Assembly: GCA_032358255.1 (NCBI GenBank)
Contig: JAULBX010019854.1
Coordinates: 17,215 to 81,214 of the forward strand
From: Heterotrichella gracilis
Taxonomy: Eukaryota; Sar; Xanthophyceae; Tribonematales; Xanthonemataceae
Direction: 5' to 3'
Length of the DNA stretch: 64,000 nucleotides
The notes under the pieces were generated by a model. That model was not told where the DNA came from. It did not search any database and saw only the letters and a program-made list of their open reading frames with translations. The translations under genes were made by a program, and so were the position numbers. Positions 59,421 to 64,000 of the stretch are shown in pieces (positions within the stretch are counted from its first letter, which is position 1; every line of letters begins with the position of its first letter).

Positions 59421-62400
59421 TCATAGAGGTGGATTCCCATGCTTTCTGATTGGGCGTGACACCACCTTGTTCCTCAGCAGCGCCAGCTCAGCACAAAGCC
59501 TGGCTCGGGTGTGGCTGGGCTGAATGACATCATCAATGAACCCATACCCCGCGGCTGACATGGGGTTTGCAAACTTGTCCTCGTACTCCTGCACCTGCTG
59601 TGCAATCTCCTGTGGGTTCCTCCCCCTGAATATGATCTCCACCGCCCCCTTGGCGCCCATGACGGCCACCTCCCCAGTTGGCCACGACAGGTTGATATCC
59701 CCCTTGAGGTGCTGCACCAGCCAGTGAATTGGGGTTACAAAAAGCTTCACATTTAAGGGTGCTTTGCGAACATGCACTCCCCACACATTGCTGACACCAG
59801 TGAATGGCCACACCCTTGTTTGCTTAATTTCTGAAGGTATCAAGTGCACACTTTTCATCACATCGATATGATGTCTAACGATGCAGAAACATCATGCATT
59901 GAGACACATTGAGACAACAGCTGAAGTTCAAAATTCATTAGACCGGTCCTGTTAAAGCACTTGTGTGCTGCCACCCCAGGCTGCCAGCTCACCTTGGAGC
60001 TCATGACATCATAGGCTCCTCCATATGCCTTGCGCGTGATGACGGTTAGCTTGGGTACTGTCGCCTCTGCGTATGCATACAGCAGCTTGGCGCCATGCCG
60101 GATGATGCCGCCATACTCCTGTGCAGTCCCCGGCAGGAAGCCAGGCACATCCACAAAGGTGATGAGCGGGATGTTGAAGGAGTCGCAGAAGCGCACAAAG
60201 CGGGCCGCCTGCACAGGGTGGATGGGCGACAAGGTGAGGTTGGCAGCTTGGGGTGTGGAGAGCACCGGATGTGATCACTAAACCCAGCCAGCAGCAATAT
60301 ATTAAACATATTATTGAGGAAATGGGAGGTAATAAATAACTGATACATGAAGAATTATACACAATGCTCCTAAAACTGGGAGGCAGTTCGCCCAGCCAAC
60401 CTACAGCAAACCGCAGACTATACAAGCATGCATGAGTCAATACATATTGCACAGCACACCCAGCAGCCCCGGAATGAGCAACAAAACCATGTTGCACCAG
60501 TACCTTCACAGAGGCATCGATGTCCAGGCAACCCGCAAGCACATTGGGTTGGTTGGCAACCACCCCCACAGTGCTCCCTCCCAGCCGCGCAAAGCCCACG
60601 ATGATGTTTTTGGCATAATCAGCCATGATCTCAAACAGGCTGCCGTCATCAATCACACCGGAAACCACGTCATGCATGTCGTAGGCCTCGCTCTCTGATG
60701 CCGGCACAATGTGATCCAACAGCGGTACCAGGCGGTCAATTGGGTCTGTGGAGAATGCCTGTGGAGGTAGCTCGCGATTGGACAAGGGGAGGTATGATAC
60801 CAGCTCCCGCAGGCCTGCCAGGGCATCCATCTCGTTGTCCCACGCGCCATGTGCCACACCAGACCTAGAGGACAATACATAGTGGAAATTACTACGCATC
60901 CTGTAAACATTGCACACCAGACCTGCGACATGCTGACGAATGGAGGAAGGCTGAACCATGCTGTTTGCAGGAGAAAACTTTCCAGCAACGGTCAACGAGC
61001 ACTGCAAACCAAAAGCAATCAACAGAAGGAGCAGAGATTCCAAACCACAGCATACCTGTGCGTGTGGGTGGTAGCTCCTCCCAGCTGCTCCTGTGTCACC
61101 TCCTCCATGGTCACACTCTTCACAACCTCGGGCCCAGTCAGGAACATGTAGGAGCTGTTGCGCACCTGCAGAGCCGTGTAGCCTGCTGGGTACCGCCATC
61201 ACACAGACCATCCCCAGCTTTACGATGGCATGTTTGGTTCACATACATTTGCTACTTGGTTTTTCCAAAGGGGTTGCCAATGTAATAGACATGCACAAGA
61301 AGGGTACCGGGTGACCAGCAGCTCTTGTTGGGTGGCAACGAATTTGTGGCAGTGTGAAAATAACCATGCTGGGAGTAAATCCATTTTTTAGGTAACTTCC
61401 CCAATTTCTGGCAAGCAGGATCTCCGGCCATAGCTCACCATAAAAGTGAAATCTGTGAGAGCTGGCGAGTACACAGCCCCTCCCGCGCATGGCCCCATGA
61501 TGAGCGACAGCTGTGGGACCACACCAGATGCGTCCACATTGCGTTGGAACACCTCTGCGTACCCTAAGTAACAAGCCAGGAAGCCTGTCAGATCTATAAA
61601 GAAGCGGCAGAGGCAGATTGTCACCTCAGCACTGCCGATGCATGGCGCTGTAGCGCTGTGCACGTGGCACAACTTTAACCTTCTGAATGCTCTGCACATG
61701 CACTGGAGTGCATATATGCCCATATGGACAGCACCGTACAATATCTTAAAGCTGCTAGTGATGGAGTGAATGCTGCATCAGACAGGGCCGCGGCGCTTCT
61801 CAGTGTATTTGTTAGCCTCACCTGCCAGGGACAGCACACCCTCCTGGATCCGAGCCCCGCCCGAGTCATTCAGCCCAATGACCGGTGCACCCGCCTGTGG
61901 TCACGCACACTACTGGTTGCTATGCGCCGAGATGCAAACATGCGCAGCACGAACCCCTCCACCCACCCAGACACAACCCAAGATGTAGTTCTGATTATAG
62001 GTGATTAGGTTTAAACGCTAGTTACTTGCATGCATTAATTAATGCCAAAGAGCTGCTGAGCCTTACCGCAACAGCACGGTCCATTAGGCGGCAGATCTTC
62101 TGAGCATGCGCATCCGACAAGGAGCCTCCAAACACAGTGAAGTCTTGTGAGAAAGCATACACTTTGCGCCCGAAAATGGTACCCGTTCCAGTCACCACTC
62201 CGTCCCCTGCAAGAGAGGTAGATCCTAGTAAGCTTCTGACCACATGCTGCCATATAAACAAATGCCCACTTGAGTACCCTGCTGTCCTCATACCATGCTG
62301 GCTGCAAGGTGCACCAAAGCACCAACCTACCATAAAAATGCTGCTTTTCCATGCCGAAATCCGTACACCTGTGCCGCACCAGGCTCCCACTCTCCAGGAA

Positions 62401-63001
62401 GCTGCCTTCATCCAACAGTAGTGCGAGGCGCTCACGTGCTGTCAGCTTGCCACGCGCGTGCTGCTTCTCTATCCTGTTGAGCCCTCCTCCCAGGCGAGAC
62501 TGCGCTTTTGCCTCTGCCACTTTGTCCCACTTGGGCTGCAAGGCGCACAGCAGCAGCGTCAAGTGCTCACGAATGTGCTACATCACCCTTTGCAACCTGG
62601 CGAGAGCCGGTCAAGCACAGCACAAGTTGAGCAGTACTTGATGGCGTGGGTCAACATGCATTGCAGTGGGGCAGCAATACAAGCAAACCTACGTTGTCCA
62701 GATACGCTGGTAGAGTGTCATACTCGGCGCTGTTAAAAAGGTTTCTTCCCTGCAAAGTGTATGGAGTTATTTTATTTTGCAGGGTTCTTCCGTGCAAGTG
62801 GGCGCAACCCATCGCCCTAGGGAGCTACGGACAGCAAGTGGCATTGACGGGCCACAACATGCACAACAGGTTTGGTTGAAAGCATATGATTGACTGGGTA
62901 AAAAAATACTTCCATACCTTCAAAAGCAAAAGACTTGCAGGAAACAGCTTCTCTGGTAACCTTCCAGACCTAAGTCCTAAGGTTGCCACAAACGCCATCA
63001 T
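59421..63001 (-). CDS. PCCB: propionyl-CoA carboxylase beta chain, mitochondrial
   Basis: This is the carboxyltransferase subunit that moves CO2 from biotin to propionyl-CoA, making methylmalonyl-CoA during odd-chain fatty acid and branched amino acid breakdown. The first exon (ATG at 63001, [13 protein letters not shown]) is a mitochondrial-type leader. Both carboxyltransferase halves are complete. The N-terminal half has [52 protein letters not shown] and [17 protein letters not shown]. The middle has [14 protein letters not shown] and LGGATTHTH. The C-terminal half has [54 protein letters not shown] and [19 protein letters not shown]. The end, [11 protein letters not shown], matches the usual PCCB terminus. 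Methylcrotonyl-CoA carboxylase beta is less likely. A separate alpha subunit gene is not in this window. Confidence 0.93.
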
Positions 63002-64000
63002 GATGCTGCCTACTCCTAGGATGGAGAGTGCTGGTCAAGCTCAGTACATGCAACGGGTACAATATAAAACATCTCTGTAAGTTATTCTTGCGGGCATAAC
63101 CAATAATGTGTGTCGGTATGCACGGTCAGCATTCCTTGGGTGACTCTGCTTGCGTGTGTGTGGGTGTGTGTCCAGGTTGTAACGGCATGTGTAGCGTTGT
63201 CTACCACAATGGACAGGTACACATGAGACGGAATCCACCCTTTCGCAACCAAACCCCCGGAACGTTGGCAAGGGCGTCGGCATTTGCTTCATAAGCCATG
63301 CATGTGGTGTGTTTCCCGCCCTCCGAAACAACAGCTCCCTCCTCGTTGGCCTGACTCCCACTCTCCCCAACGACTCAATTGACCTCGTGCAGGGTGCAGG
63401 TGCCAAAAACGCCCAGCCACACGCTCCAAAAGCAGCAATCAACGACCCATCGGCCTGTTTAAACGCTCATGGATACAGCCTTAGTGTCCTCTGTAGTTAT
63501 CACCTTGCTCAAAGGTCAGGTATCGCAGGTTTGATTGTGTCACGCTTTTGGGCCAACCCAGTTCCAAGTTGCTTAACCCCGAACAGTTTTTGTGTTGTAC
63601 TTTGCACTTGAAATAGTACAAACCAACGAGTGAAGTTTGATGTGTTCTGTACTATTGTGAGGCCCGCCAAGTGCTTGTGGTTATCAGCGGCACCCGGGGC
63701 GTGAGTGGACCGTGCAGGTGGGTGCAATGGTGGATTGGTGTTTGCGGGAACAAACGAGAAAACTGGCACAACCGGGTGGGTAAGGGGTGTGTGTGTGGCT
63801 TCAGTACGTTCCAGCATTCATGTGCAAGTGCCTGTTATGCTCATGCATATATACAATGCCAAGTGGCATGTCCAAGTTCAGGTCAAGGTGCGCACTGCTT
63901 AGTGGCACGTTGATTGGTTGGCTTGGTGCCAAACGTTATGCGCACCATGCACGAGTCCGAAGACTGCTACCAAGGGTGTCACATGCTTGTTGTGTAGAGT
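63002..64000. other. upstream region of PCCB to window edge
   Basis: No gene was recognised. Short GT-rich runs occur near 63155 and 63790. The PCCB promoter should lie in the first few hundred bases. Confidence 0.45.

Noticed and set aside
60009-61211. 400-codon minus-strand frame in PCCB
   Set aside because: It runs through introns and is in the correct frame for only some exons; the spliced model restores all conserved carboxyltransferase blocks.
1-64000. tRNA, rRNA or CRISPR features
   Set aside because: No T-loop-type GGTTCGAATCC pattern, rRNA-like sequence or regularly spaced repeats were seen on either strand.

Overview
This is a window of nuclear DNA from a green alga (Chlorophyta). 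Every gene is split by short GT-AG introns. Many products carry plastid or mitochondrial transit peptides: phytoene synthase, KAS I, a small heat shock protein and propionyl-CoA carboxylase. Telomere-type TTTAGGG motifs are scattered through introns, and intergenic DNA is rich in TGCATGC. A trebouxiophyte-like alga is plausible but is inference only. No bacterial operons, CRISPR arrays, rRNA or tRNA genes were seen.

Layout, with strand: small membrane protein of unknown function (-, 0.2-0.5 kb); DEAD-box helicase Dbp8/DDX49 (-, 2-5.6 kb); plastid RimM-type PRC-barrel protein fused to helical repeats and a WW domain (+, 6.3-9.9 kb); DedA/TVP38 (VTT) membrane protein (-, 11.4-13.1 kb); plastid KAS I (-, 14.4-18.6 kb); phytoene synthase (-, 19.9-22.4 kb); CLPTM1 (-, 23.7-27.7 kb); Ser-rich RRxS repeat protein (+, 28.1-32.1 kb); Cys-loop-type ligand-gated ion channel (-, 33.6-37.3 kb, 5' end not found); CXIP4/SREK1IP1-like zinc-knuckle protein (+, 38.8-39.8 kb); DNAAF5/HEATR2 (-, 40.9-45.3 kb); hotdog acyl-CoA thioesterase (+, 45.9-47.7 kb); small HSP (+, 48.6-49.8 kb); eIF3c (-, 50.7-56.2 kb); F-box/WD40 protein (+, 56.6-58.6 kb); propionyl-CoA carboxylase beta (-, 59.4-63.0 kb).

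The genes are housekeeping in type and do not form one pathway. KAS I and phytoene synthase are neighbouring plastid biosynthetic genes. Dbp8, the RimM-like protein and eIF3c all serve ribosomes or translation. Four gene pairs are divergent across 430-670 bp and probably share promoter regions.

The most unusual items are: a nicotinic-receptor-like channel subunit with an alpha-type vicinal cysteine pair but a broken Cys-loop; the PRC-barrel/repeat/WW fusion; an uncharacterised protein built from repeated EARR and RRxS motifs; and several cases where sequence around a splice site has been duplicated, directly or inverted, into the adjoining intron.

Splice models were made by eye from frame, GT-AG sites and homology. 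For five genes (RimM/WW, Ser-rich, CXIP4, thioesterase, F-box/WD40) and for the HSP I summed the exon lengths and they are divisible by three.
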